NCBI GenBank assembly: GCA_934668765.1
Contig: CAKUOH010000020.1
Coordinates: 1 to 40,473, forward strand
Reading direction: 5' to 3'
Length of the DNA stretch: 40,473 nucleotides
DNA from: an uncultured Helicobacteraceae bacterium
GTDB lineage: Bacteria; Campylobacterota; Campylobacteria; Campylobacterales; Helicobacteraceae
In this document: positions 1 to 7,683 of the stretch, piece by piece
Layout: each line of letters starts with the position of its first letter
Numbering within the stretch: the stretch's first letter is position 1
Made by a program: the position numbers and the translations under genes
Notes under the pieces: model-generated
Database searches by the model: none
The model's input: the letters and a program-made list of their open reading frames with translations, nothing else
What the model was told of the DNA's origin: nothing

Positions 1-66
1 CAAATGAAAGATTATCCACACGATAGGCAAAAAGATAAAAATAAATGTGAATGATGAGAAAAGCAT
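1..66 (-). CDS. MBOAT-family O-acyltransferase, N-terminal fragment (runs off window)
   Basis: Only the first 22 codons are in the window; the gene continues to the left. The translation begins MLFSSFTFIFIFLPIV, a hydrophobic start typical of AlgI/DltB-like membrane-bound O-acyltransferases, which move acyl groups onto extracytoplasmic polymers. The ATG at 64-66 is preceded by a good ribosome binding site, AAGGA (complement of 73-77). H. pylori carries an algI-like gene in the same neighbourhood as coaX-dut-greA-lpxB, which fits. The family call rests on a short hydrophobic N-terminus and synteny, so it is tentative. Confidence 0.5.
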   Translation of the reverse strand, partial: MLFSSFTFIFIFLPIVWIIFHL

Positions 67-499
67 AGTGTGTCCTTAAATCGTAGTGAATCATAAATGG
101 CGGATTATAACAAAAAATATAAAAATTTGATTGCGCGAAATGGCAAAATTAGCAAATTGCCTTTGTTTCTTTTTGGATTCTTCGCTTCGCTCAGAATGAC
201 GGATTATTATGTCGCAATGACAAGGTTTTTGATTTAAAGATTCGTAAAGATGACAGGGATTTTTATAAAGATTAGATTCGCATAAATGCGCTAATAAATA
301 AAGCCAAATCCCCCCCCCCCGTAAGAGTGTAGGGGATTTGATTTAATAGATTCGCAGATTTATGATTTGATTTCAAGTTTTGCCCTTTCCAAAAATAGAA
401 TTGCGAATTTTAGTTTTAATTTAATTAAAAGATTCTTAAGGTTTTTTTGTAGCCACGATTTGGCTAGTGCCGAATCTCACAATGATGGATTAAATCTAT
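67..499. other. Intergenic region with dispersed repeats and a C11 run
   Basis: No convincing gene is present. The stretch holds the ribosome binding site and presumed promoter of the leftward acyltransferase gene, a repeat-like segment near 174-225 (TTCGCTTCGCTCAGAATGAC and then TCGCAATGAC), and a C11 run at 310-320. The C-run lies inside a palindromic setting in which AAATCCCC on the left faces GGGGATTT on the right. TCGCAATGAC is the reverse complement of the GTCATTGCGA word seen in other repeats of this window. Confidence 0.6.
310..320. repeat. Homopolymeric C11 run
   Basis: Eleven consecutive C bases between hisG and the acyltransferase start. Runs of this length are hypermutable by slipped-strand mispairing in Helicobacter and Campylobacter. 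No ORF crosses this run, and it lies about 245 nt upstream of the acyltransferase start, so any effect on expression is uncertain. The flanking AAATCCCC / GGGGATTT symmetry suggests it grew inside a decayed palindromic repeat. Confidence 0.8.
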
Positions 500-1126
500 T
501 TAAGATTCGCGTATAACACTCTCAAACTTCTTATACAAGTCCAAAATTTGCGTTTTTTTCGCATAGAAGCTATTTTGATTGGCAATCAAAAACGCACTTG
601 ATTCCATAATGACTTCATCAATTTTTAAGTTATGCTGTTTCATCGTGCTACCTGTTTCCACAATATCCACGATTCCATCTGCTAATCCCACAAGCGGGGC
701 AAGTTCAATCGAGCCATAAAGCTTTATGATTTCTGTCGCCACCGCCTTTTTGGAGAAAAAATCACGCGTGATATTTGGCATTTTGGTGGCGATTTTAATC
801 TGTGGCTTGTTAAAGTCTAGCACTTCGTCATTTTTTGAGCCTAGCACGACTTTGCACTTGCCGATTTGTAAGTCCAAAAGTCGAATAATATCAAGGCGAT
901 TTTCTTCTAATACATCAAGCCCCACCACGCCTAAATCCGCTGCTTGGTGCAAAACATAGCTAGGGACATCTTGATTTCGCACTAGCAAAAAGCGAAAATC
1001 GCCCTTTTGCAAAATGAGCTTCCTATCCAAAAAGCTAAAGTCATCATTAAAGATTCGCCCCATTATTGCCAAAACTTCATCTGCGATTCGCCCCTTTGGC
1101 AAGGCGATTGTGATAATTTTATCCAT
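500..1126 (-). CDS. hisG: ATP phosphoribosyltransferase, short form (HisG)
   Basis: This enzyme catalyses the first step of histidine synthesis, joining ATP and PRPP. About 208 residues with the family sequences IALPKGRI near the start, ADLGVVGLDVLEE in the first lobe and LADGIVDIVETGSTMK in the PRPP-binding part. The length matches the short HisG_S form, which lacks the C-terminal regulatory domain and normally works with HisZ; no hisZ is visible here. I chose the ATG at 1126 because GGAG stands six bases upstream; an in-frame ATG at 1138 has no visible ribosome binding site. It overlaps the end of coaX slightly, so the two are probably translated together. Confidence 0.93.
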   Translation of the reverse strand: MDKIITIALPKGRIADEVLAIMGRIFNDDFSFLDRKLILQKGDFRFLLVRNQDVPSYVLHQAADLGVVGLDVLEENRLDIIRLLDLQIGKCKVVLGSKNDEVLDFNKPQIKIATKMPNITRDFFSKKAVATEIIKLYGSIELAPLVGLADGIVDIVETGSTMKQHNLKIDEVIMESSAFLIANQNSFYAKKTQILDLYKKFESVIRES

Positions 1127-1757
1127 ATTTTGCTCCATAGCTTTGTGATTCTATTATCGCCTTTTCCATTCCGCGAAAAACAAGTGTGCCATCGAAAAGC
1201 GAGTTTGGAAAAAAGTGCGAGAGAAACTTACCATCGCCACCTGTGAAATAGATAAAATTATCCTTTGCAATGTTTCTTATGCTTAAAATTATGCCTTTTA
1301 GGCAACCATAGCTCACTGCATCGCGCGTATTTTGCGGGATTGATTCAAGAGATACGCCCAAATTTAGCTCTACATTTAGCACTTCGATATTTGCAAAAAG
1401 TTTGCGGTAGCTCTCAATCCCAGGCATTATATATCCACCCAAATGCACACGCTCTTGGATTATATCAATAGTGATTGCACTCCCAGCATCGATAATAATG
1501 CCATTTTCAATGCCAAAACACGCCGCTTTTCTATCGATTCCAAGTCCTTGATAAATCGTATCAAGCGTGATGAGATTTGCGATATTTTGGCAGTTGCTAT
1601 GAGATTCAAGCAATTTGCGCTCATTTCGCGCATTTACAGAAATATAGTAGATTTTATAATCTTCATTTTTGCGAGATAGCGCATTTGGCTCTTCTCTCCA
1701 CACCCTGCCTTTATAAAAAAAATGGAAAAAGCTATTGCCAATATCGCATAAAAGCAT
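1119..1757 (-). CDS. coaX: Type III pantothenate kinase (CoaX)
   Basis: Phosphorylates pantothenate, the first step of coenzyme A synthesis. At 212 residues it is slightly shorter than many CoaX proteins but has the ASKHA-fold signatures: DIGNS at residues 5-9 (phosphate binding), DAGSAITID in the middle followed by GGYIMPG, and FTGGDG near the C-terminus. The gene follows the lipoprotein gene by a few bases and runs into hisG, so it is in one operon with both. H. pylori has coaX in the same place beside dut and greA. The family is well supported. Confidence 0.93.
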   Translation of the reverse strand: MLLCDIGNSFFHFFYKGRVWREEPNALSRKNEDYKIYYISVNARNERKLLESHSNCQNIANLITLDTIYQGLGIDRKAACFGIENGIIIDAGSAITIDIIQERVHLGGYIMPGIESYRKLFANIEVLNVELNLGVSLESIPQNTRDAVSYGCLKGIILSIRNIAKDNFIYFTGGDGKFLSHFFPNSLFDGTLVFRGMEKAIIESQSYGAKYG

Positions 1758-1759
1758 AT

Positions 1760-2767
1760 CTACTTCACTTTAATAGCGCGATTATCATAATAAATCACAG
1801 AGTCGGTATAAAAGCTATTTTTATACTCGCTAATGTCAATCTTATAGATTTCATCGCTAAAATCCTGCGGGTTTATTTTAATCAAAAAGCCCTGCGATTC
1901 AAGCGTGTAGATATAATCGCTAACGATGATAGCATTTAGCGTGGCAAAGGGGAATTTCTTTTTATGCAATTCATTTAATAGTAAATCAAGCATTATCACT
2001 TCGCCCTCCAAACTCAAAATATAAATCTTGTCATCTTTATAGAGAATATCATTGATATTTACGGCATAGCTGAACTCTTTGCCACTGATAATGGTGCTAA
2101 CCTTGCTATTTGTGGCAACGATTAGATTTTCGCCATCCACGCTCAAATAAATAATATTGCCAAAATAATTTCCACTGCCTAGCGTAATGGTGCGCAAAAT
2201 CTTGTAGGCATTTAAATTTACCACAAGCAATTTGCCATCTAATGTCGGCAAAATGATGGTGCTATCCAAAAAATAAGGCGAAGCGTTTTTAGAGTTTATC
2301 GCATAAACGCTCCCACCTTTGCTAGAAAAAAGCTCTTCATTTGTATTTATATCCCATAAAATCGCACTATTATTTGCCAAAATCACAGCCAAAATATTAT
2401 CCCTCACACTTGCGCTTAATGGCATAAACTCAAACTCAAAACTTTTCAAAATCTTCCCATCGGTGCTTAAAAAATGCACATTGTTGTTACTATAATCTGC
2501 CACGATAATATTGTCTTTTGTAGCATTTAAAAAGAGATAATTTTTTGCTAGATTCGCGCTAAATTTGCCGTCCTTTGTGATAAGTGTGCCATTTTCTAGC
2601 ACCGCGCCGTTTTTGTTTGATTGCAAAATATTATCATCTAGCTTTGAATCAATCTCAAATGTGCCTTTTATGGCATCTTTGTTTGGCTCAAAATATCGCT
2701 TTTCGCTACACGCACTAAAAAAAACAATGGCGATTATGATAAGTGCAAAAAATCGTGCTAAAATCAT
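1760..2767 (-). CDS. Lipoprotein with beta-propeller-like repeats (possible BamB-type protein)
   Basis: 335 residues. The N-terminus is a lipoprotein signal with lipobox FSAC and Cys20, so the mature protein is probably anchored in the envelope. The body is made of repeated short hydrophobic strands of the type NIIVADYSNNNVHFLSTDGK, ENLIVATNSKVSTII and DKIYILSLEGEVIMLDL, which look like PQQ/WD-type propeller blades. The gene overlaps the upstream TPR membrane protein by four bases. In many proteobacteria bamB follows yfgM, and this pair has the same layout. H. pylori has an equivalent unnamed gene here. Propeller fold likely; BamB role is inference. Confidence 0.7.
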   Translation of the reverse strand: MILARFFALIIIAIVFFSACSEKRYFEPNKDAIKGTFEIDSKLDDNILQSNKNGAVLENGTLITKDGKFSANLAKNYLFLNATKDNIIVADYSNNNVHFLSTDGKILKSFEFEFMPLSASVRDNILAVILANNSAILWDINTNEELFSSKGGSVYAINSKNASPYFLDSTIILPTLDGKLLVVNLNAYKILRTITLGSGNYFGNIIYLSVDGENLIVATNSKVSTIISGKEFSYAVNINDILYKDDKIYILSLEGEVIMLDLLLNELHKKKFPFATLNAIIVSDYIYTLESQGFLIKINPQDFSDEIYKIDISEYKNSFYTDSVIYYDNRAIKVK

Positions 2768-3462
2768 TTGGATTCTGCCTTTGAATCTTGTAGATTCGCG
2801 CTTAAATCTTTTGAATCCGCACTAGATTCGCCACCAGATTTAATTGAATCTTGCACTAAATTTTTCGCTTCTTTTTTGGTAATGGCAGAATGCACCAAAA
2901 TTTTAGCAATCTCAATTAGCTGCGAATCTTGCGGAATGGTATTTAGGATATTTTTAGCATCGCTAATTTTGCCATTTTGAATCATTATATAGGCAGATTC
3001 AAGTTTCGCAAGGTCGCCTAGCGCGTATTTGTCGCTTTTATCTAGCAGGGCAGAATCGCGCTCAAATGAACCCAAATGATAAGTTGCAAGATATTTCACA
3101 AATTCATTTTTAGCTTCGCTAAGTCCTTGCAAATCCGCTGTATTGCCTTTATCAAGCGATTCTTTTAGCAAAAAGAAATTATAAAGATTTTCATTGCTTT
3201 TTTGCAAGGAAGCGCGGAGATTTTCATCATCTGGCGTTTCAAGCAATTTGGCTAAAATTGCGCTACTTTTTTGAGCGTTTGATTCGACAATCAAGCCCTT
3301 TACGCCCACAAACACCGCAAATGCCACCACCACTATTAAAGCACCCCAAATAATGTGCTTATATCGCTTGTATAAAAGCTCGATACGAAAGGCATTTTCG
3401 ATGATTTTCTCATCGCTACTAAATTCACCTTTGATAAAATCTAAATTCTTTTTAACGCTCAT
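2764..3462 (-). CDS. Membrane-anchored TPR-like protein (YfgM-like)
   Basis: 232 residues with a short cytoplasmic N-terminus, one membrane span at about residues 35-56 (HIIWGALIVVVAFAVFVGV), and a mostly helical, Ala/Ser/Lys-rich domain with TPR-like helices such as FVKYLATYHLGSFE and YALGDLAKLESAYIMIQNG. The layout matches YfgM, which in Escherichia coli associates with the SecYEG translocon and periplasmic chaperones and is encoded beside bamB. The C-terminal tail, rich in Ser, Lys and Asp, is low complexity. It overlaps the propeller lipoprotein gene by ATGA. Family membership is inferred from layout, not from a search. Confidence 0.65.
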   Translation of the reverse strand: MSVKKNLDFIKGEFSSDEKIIENAFRIELLYKRYKHIIWGALIVVVAFAVFVGVKGLIVESNAQKSSAILAKLLETPDDENLRASLQKSNENLYNFFLLKESLDKGNTADLQGLSEAKNEFVKYLATYHLGSFERDSALLDKSDKYALGDLAKLESAYIMIQNGKISDAKNILNTIPQDSQLIEIAKILVHSAITKKEAKNLVQDSIKSGGESSADSKDLSANLQDSKAESK

Positions 3463-3540
3463 TTTAATCCTTTGTTTAAAAAATCACACGAATTTGGCGC
3501 AAATCAATCTCGCCAGAATTGCAAAAAAGACGCATTGTAT

Positions 3541-3969
3541 CTAAACGCCCGTGCTACCAAAGCCCTTTTCTCCCCGCGCAGTCGAATCTAACTCATCGCT
3601 AATCACAAGATTTGCGCAAAAAATCTGCGCCAAAACAGCTTGTGCGATTCTATCGCCTTTTTTGATTCTAAAAACTTCCTTGCCAAAGTTAAACAAAATC
3701 ACCATAATTTCCCCGCGATAGTCGCTATCAATCGTGCCGGGCGTATTTAAAACGCCTATGCCATTTTTGTAAGCTAACCCACTGCGCGGACGCACCTGAA
3801 TCTCATATCCTTTTGGAATCTCAAAGGCTAGTCCCGTTTTTACCGCGCAAAATCCGCCCATTTCAATTTCAAGCGATTCACTAGAATGCAAGTCAAAGCC
3901 ACTTGCGCCATCGCTTTGGTATGCGGGGATTGTGGCGTTTTCGTTTAGTTTTTTAATTTTTAGATTCAA
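3541..3969 (-). CDS. dut: dUTP diphosphatase (Dut)
   Basis: Hydrolyses dUTP to dUMP and pyrophosphate, keeping uracil out of DNA and feeding thymidylate synthesis. 142 residues, the usual length of the trimeric enzyme. All five motifs can be read: ASGFDLHSSE (1), RPRSGLAYKNG (2), GVLNTPGTIDSDYRGEI (3), KGDRIAQAV (4) and the C-terminal RGEKGFGSTGV (5). The start codon overlaps the end of greA by four bases, indicating translational coupling. Confidence 0.96.
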   Translation of the reverse strand: MNLKIKKLNENATIPAYQSDGASGFDLHSSESLEIEMGGFCAVKTGLAFEIPKGYEIQVRPRSGLAYKNGIGVLNTPGTIDSDYRGEIMVILFNFGKEVFRIKKGDRIAQAVLAQIFCANLVISDELDSTARGEKGFGSTGV

Positions 3970-4454
3970 AATTTTATCTCCTCATAAAAAATATCCAAAA
4001 TCTCAAAATCGCTCTCTCCGCGTGGCAATTTTATGCTAACCTCATCGCCTTTATTTTTGCCTATGACGCTTTTTGCTATGGGCGAGTGAAAGGAAATATA
4101 GCCCTTTTCGGGGTCGCTTTCATAAGAGCCAACAATGGTGTATTGAAATTTTTTCTCACTCTCCAAATCCTGCAAAATGATTGTGCTACCAAAATTCACA
4201 CTTTTATGCTCATAACTTGATGGGTCTATGATTTGCACATTTGCTAGGATTTGGCTCAAATCCGCGATTCGCGCTTCGATAAAGGCTTGTTTCTCACGCG
4301 CAGCGTGATATTCGGCATTTTCTTTCAAATCGCCGTGCGCCCTTGCAATATCGATTTCTTTCACAATGTGCGGTCGCTCGACTTCTTTTAGATTCTTTAA
4401 CTCCGCGCATAATTTTTCATAGCCATATTCTGTCATCGGTTCTTTTTGCGCCAT
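3966..4454 (-). CDS. greA: Transcription elongation factor GreA
   Basis: Rescues arrested RNA polymerase by stimulating transcript cleavage. 162 residues, normal for the family. It shows the N-terminal coiled coil (residues 1-75), starting with MTEYGYEKLCAELKNLK and containing the diagnostic DLKENAEYHAAREKQ tip sequence. The C-terminal FKBP-like domain follows, with YTIVGSYESDPEKGYIS and PIAKSVIGKNKGDEV. It lies directly upstream of dut with a four-base overlap, as in H. pylori. Confidence 0.96.
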   Translation of the reverse strand: MAQKEPMTEYGYEKLCAELKNLKEVERPHIVKEIDIARAHGDLKENAEYHAAREKQAFIEARIADLSQILANVQIIDPSSYEHKSVNFGSTIILQDLESEKKFQYTIVGSYESDPEKGYISFHSPIAKSVIGKNKGDEVSIKLPRGESDFEILDIFYEEIKF

Positions 4455-4480
4455 AAAAATTCCTTACTTAAAAATTTCAC

Positions 4481-5173
4481 TTATTTGGTTTTGGTAAGAT
4501 TCTCGCAACTTGGCTTATATCCGCTATCGCAAGCCTTTTTAAACATAGTCCTTGCAAGTTTGACATTCTTTTTCACGCCATTTGCGTTATTATACATAAC
4601 TGCCAAATTATTGCAACCTTCGACTTTCCCGCCATCGCAGACTTTTTTAAACAGCGCAAAACTTCGCTTAAAATCCTGACGGACGCCCTCGCCTCGAAAA
4701 TATTTCACACCCAAATTATAGCAACCATCAAGCCCACCATTATCGCAAGAGCGCGTATTGTAGGCTAGATTCATCGTGGTGTCCTTTAGTGCAGTATTAT
4801 AAATATTTGCAATTAGCTCACAAGCTTTATTATTTTTCGCTTCACAAAGCGCAAGTAGCGTTTTTATCGCATCAATGGGCTTATTTGCGTTAAGTTGCTC
4901 ATTTGCGATTTTAGCGCAATCTTCCAAACTGCCATTATCGCAGTTTGCGCTAACATTTGGCACAGCTGGAGCTTGAGATTCTATACCTTGCGGTATTTGT
5001 GGCATTATGATTTCATCATTTTGCGCTTGTGCTTCGCCACCAAAGGCACTTAAATCAATTCCAAGCATTTGGGGAATCCCAAAATCATTTGCGTATTTAA
5101 TCAGCATATCTTTATATAAAAACCCGCCAACGCCCATTGCTACGAATAATAATAGCACGATTAACCATTTCAT
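4481..5173 (-). CDS. Sel1-repeat, cysteine-rich Hcp-like secreted or anchored protein
   Basis: 230 residues. A hydrophobic segment at residues 4-22 (WLIVLLLFVAMGVGGFLY) is either a signal peptide or an anchor. After a Pro/Gln-rich linker come about five helical repeats, each with a CX7C pair: CDNGSLEDC, CEAKNNKAC, CDNGGLDGC, CDGGKVEGC and CDSGYKPSC. This is the signature of the Helicobacter cysteine-rich proteins (Hcp), Sel1-like repeats in which each pair is a disulfide. Some H. pylori Hcp proteins are secreted and immunogenic or bind penicillin; the job of this one is unknown. Oxidative folding would need a Dsb system, and a pair is encoded at 7684-9028. Confidence 0.85.
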   Translation of the reverse strand: MKWLIVLLLFVAMGVGGFLYKDMLIKYANDFGIPQMLGIDLSAFGGEAQAQNDEIIMPQIPQGIESQAPAVPNVSANCDNGSLEDCAKIANEQLNANKPIDAIKTLLALCEAKNNKACELIANIYNTALKDTTMNLAYNTRSCDNGGLDGCYNLGVKYFRGEGVRQDFKRSFALFKKVCDGGKVEGCNNLAVMYNNANGVKKNVKLARTMFKKACDSGYKPSCENLTKTK

Positions 5174-5249
5174 TTCCTAATCCTTGATATTGAAAAATTT
5201 TTAGGCTTTATAGCATAAGATTCATTTAGAATTGCTTATATTTGCGAAT

Positions 5250-6467
5250 TTATGTTTGAATTAGCCACTGCGCGACTGCCTTAGCAGAACCATTTTTTAG
5301 ATATTTTCGCAAACTCAAAGATTTTGCCAAAAAATCATTTGGATTCGCGCGGTAGTAAGAATCTAGCAAATTTTTTGCAGTCAAATTCTCTTGTAAAAGC
5401 TCATCGTGGAAATTTTCGCTCTTATTTATGCGACTATACAAAATATTTGCCAAGCCCACGAATCGAATGTTTAAAAACTGCTTTACCACAAATGCTTCAA
5501 TTCGCCTTGCTAAATAGCCAAGCACAAATGGAGTGCCTATTAGCGCACACTCCAAAGTCGCCGTCCCTGAGCAAATAAAGGCAAATTTGCTCTTTAAAAG
5601 GCTAGTGTGCGTATCAAAGCTAATGATAAAATCGCTTAAATCGCCATAGATTTCTGCGAGATTTTTACCCATAAATTTGCGCGGAATCACAAGATGAAAT
5701 TGCGTAGCCAAATCACGCCTTTTAAGCTCATCTTTGACTTGCAAAAAAATGGGAAAAATGCGCTTTATTTCAGTGATTCGACTGCCGGGCATAAAGGTTA
5801 TAAGATTGTGCGAATCTTGTGAAATATTATTGCGAAAATCGCAAATCTCATCAAGCAACGGATGTCCTACAAATCGCGCTTTTTTTGCGTAGCATTCCAC
5901 TTCAAAGGGCAAAATCGCAGCAAGTTTATCGCAATTTGCTTCGATTGTCTTTGCCCTCCACGGCTTCCACGCCCATACTTGTGGCAAAATGTAATATATT
6001 ATTTCTTTTTTGCAATCACGCGCTTTGATTTTTTTAGCCAAAGGAATATTAAATGACGAGCTATCCATAAGCAAGATTTTATCAGCTTTTAACGCGATAG
6101 CAAGGCATTTTGCGCGAAGCGTTAAAAAAAATCGCGCTCTTTTTAGGACATCAATAAAGCCCATAACGGCGACTTTGTTTATATCGCAAAGCGGTTTGCC
6201 TTGAAGTGCGTTGTATTTTAGCGATAAATCGGGGAGACTTGTTGTTCGCTTCGTCAATATACCATCAGTCTTATTTCCTTGCTCACAACTGCGCAACCCC
6301 GATTTCTCATCTAAAATACTTCCACACGAATCGCGCATAATTTCATCAATAATATTTTTATCAAAAATCCCGCACAGCTCAATATTTTCGTGCTTTATTA
6401 GCTCACAAAGCAAATATTTTAAATGAATGTTTGCAGAATATTCTAATGCGCTAACAAAAAGCTTCAT
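5250..6467 (-). CDS. lpxB: Lipid-A-disaccharide synthase (LpxB) with a repeat-derived insertion
   Basis: Inner-membrane-associated glycosyltransferase that condenses UDP-diacylglucosamine with lipid X to make the lipid A disaccharide. The family sequences are clear: LLMDSSSFNIPLAKKIK, YYILPQVWAWKPWRAK, FVGHPLLDE, TFMPGSR, and AFICSGTATLECALIGTPFV. It is 405 residues long, longer than the H. pylori protein as I recall it. The excess lies near residues 45-85, before VAVMGFIDVLK. That stretch coincides with a palindromic repeat at 6226-6305 and contains low-complexity, Cys/Lys/Thr-rich sequence not expected in LpxB. The frame stays open, so the enzyme is probably functional with a loop insertion. 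Confidence 0.93.
   Translation of the reverse strand: MKLFVSALEYSANIHLKYLLCELIKHENIELCGIFDKNIIDEIMRDSCGSILDEKSGLRSCEQGNKTDGILTKRTTSLPDLSLKYNALQGKPLCDINKVAVMGFIDVLKRARFFLTLRAKCLAIALKADKILLMDSSSFNIPLAKKIKARDCKKEIIYYILPQVWAWKPWRAKTIEANCDKLAAILPFEVECYAKKARFVGHPLLDEICDFRNNISQDSHNLITFMPGSRITEIKRIFPIFLQVKDELKRRDLATQFHLVIPRKFMGKNLAEIYGDLSDFIISFDTHTSLLKSKFAFICSGTATLECALIGTPFVLGYLARRIEAFVVKQFLNIRFVGLANILYSRINKSENFHDELLQENLTAKNLLDSYYRANPNDFLAKSLSLRKYLKNGSAKAVAQWLIQT
6226..6305. repeat. Palindromic repeat inserted in the lpxB reading frame
   Basis: Nine-base inverted repeats AAATCGGGG (6226-6234) and CCCCGATTT (6297-6305) bound an 80-base block that lies wholly inside lpxB and is translated as about residues 55-81. 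The encoded sequence falls between two conserved LpxB blocks and lengthens the protein. This resembles the ORF-inserted palindromic elements described in Rickettsia. Repeat nature is inferred from the symmetry and the extra length; a second full copy is not in the window. Confidence 0.6.
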
Positions 6468-6529
6468 CTACGCCACCAAAACTTTAAGATACGCAAAAAT
6501 CGCACACACCTAGATTCGCGCCAAAGCCA

Positions 6530-7054
6530 TTATTTCCGCGCTCTTTCGCGCAGAGTGCGGATTTCATTGCGAAGTTTGGCGTTTTCCATATCGCTATCAA
6601 GAAGCCTTGCTTTTAGCGACTTTAACTCCCAAAGGCTTTTTAGATATTTTTCCGCGATTTCCTTGCTATACACATCATTTGCAGGATTTGCCTTTACGAC
6701 AATGCCATCTTTTAGGCGAATCTCAACCTTATCAAGTGGCGTTAGCGGGAGATTTTTACGCAGATTATCAATCGAATCAGGCGTATTTTCTGCAAAACTC
6801 TCCTTGCGCTCTTTTAGCGATTCTAACTCATTTCGCGCACTTTTGATTGAATCTTGCAATTCCAAATATTCAGCGCGAATCTCTTTTAGGCTATTTTGCT
6901 CTTTTGAAATATTGCTCTCATAATCCCCCACTTCATCACGGAATCGCTTCAACTCCGCTTCAAAAAACTCCACAATCTGCCAAGTCTCGCGGATATTTTC
7001 TACATTGTGGATAAATCGCTCAAAAATCGCACTGCTCTTGCGCTCATCAACCAT
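6530..7054 (-). CDS. Coiled-coil protein of unknown function
   Basis: 174 residues, strongly charged and helical. Heptad-like sequence covers about residues 35-95 (KFFEAELKRFRDEV-type and LKEIRAEYLELQDSIKSARN) and again about 130-174 (LKARLLDSDMENAKLRNEI). Between the two is a short non-helical part with VEIRLKDGIVVKANP. No signal peptide or membrane segment, so probably cytoplasmic. It lies 9 bases downstream of hypA and upstream of lpxB, and H. pylori has an unnamed gene in the same slot. No function can be assigned. Confidence 0.75.
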   Translation of the reverse strand: MVDERKSSAIFERFIHNVENIRETWQIVEFFEAELKRFRDEVGDYESNISKEQNSLKEIRAEYLELQDSIKSARNELESLKERKESFAENTPDSIDNLRKNLPLTPLDKVEIRLKDGIVVKANPANDVYSKEIAEKYLKSLWELKSLKARLLDSDMENAKLRNEIRTLRERARK

Positions 7055-7063
7055 ATTTGTCCC

Positions 7064-7411
7064 CTACTCCATTTCTAATTTAGCCAAATTTAACTCTCTG
7101 CCCTTGCTAATCTCCACATTTACGCCACCGCAACGCGCACAAATGCCATACTCTAATCCTTGTCCGCTAAAACTCTCCCCGCAATCCTTGCATAATAGCT
7201 CCACTGCGATTTTGCGCACGATAAGTTCTGAATCCTTGCAAAACGCGCTTTCATCTTTAAAAACCTCAAACGCACTTTTTAGCAACTCTACTTCTACCGC
7301 GCTTCGCTCCCCCACATCAATGGTAATTTTGTGGATTTTGGTGGCGTTATGCACCCTTGCATTGTCCTCTGCGAGTAACACTAGGCTTGAAATAATGGAG
7401 TATTCGTGCAT
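7064..7411 (-). CDS. hypA: Hydrogenase/urease nickel incorporation protein HypA
   Basis: Nickel metallochaperone that works with HypB to mature [NiFe] hydrogenase and, in H. pylori, urease. The true start is the ATG at 7409-7411, giving MHEYSIISSLV: the Met-His-Glu N-terminus carries the nickel-binding His2. An in-frame upstream extension would bury these residues and is rejected. From that start the protein has about 115 residues, the normal length. The structural zinc site is two CXXC pairs, CKDC and CARC, 13 residues apart. It stands beside lpxB as in H. pylori. Confidence 0.95.
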   Translation of the reverse strand: MHEYSIISSLVLLAEDNARVHNATKIHKITIDVGERSAVEVELLKSAFEVFKDESAFCKDSELIVRKIAVELLCKDCGESFSGQGLEYGICARCGGVNVEISKGRELNLAKLEME

Positions 7412-7540
7412 TTTCTGCCTTTGCTTTTGCCAAATCTTAAAGCCGAAATTGTAGAAATTTGGCAATTAAAAATCAATAAAATAAGATTTTTGAAAGCGGA
7501 TAAATAAGATTCAAATTTAGATTCGCACCAAGTTCGCACG

Positions 7541-7680
7541 AATCACACCAAAAACAATCTAAGTAATGGCGGTGTAGCTTCTTGTCTAGTCGCGCTTTAC
7601 AAGCTAGATAAGATTGATTTATCTATCGAGTGCGACAAAGTGCGACTAACGCACGAATCGCATACTCAAAACAAATTGCC
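7541..7680 (-). repeat. 140-nt structured intergenic element, copy A
   Basis: This block shares its two ends with 18004-18143 and has exactly the same length. The plus-strand left end reads AATCACAC..AA..ACAATC.AAGTAAT.GC.GT and the right end ACAAATTGCC in both. The centre differs in sequence but folds the same way: here TAGTCGCGCTTT (7587-7598) pairs with AAAGTGCGACTA (7637-7648) with one G-T wobble, and inside it TAGATAA (7605-7611) pairs with TTATCTA (7619-7625). It begins three bases after the dsbI stop codon, so it would be in the 3' untranslated RNA of that operon. Strand is given as that of the upstream gene. Confidence 0.65.
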
Positions 7681-7683
7681 AAA

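Noticed and set aside
7412..7465. Longer N-terminus for HypA
   Set aside because: The family needs Met-His-Glu at the start for nickel binding; the ATG at 7411 gives this.
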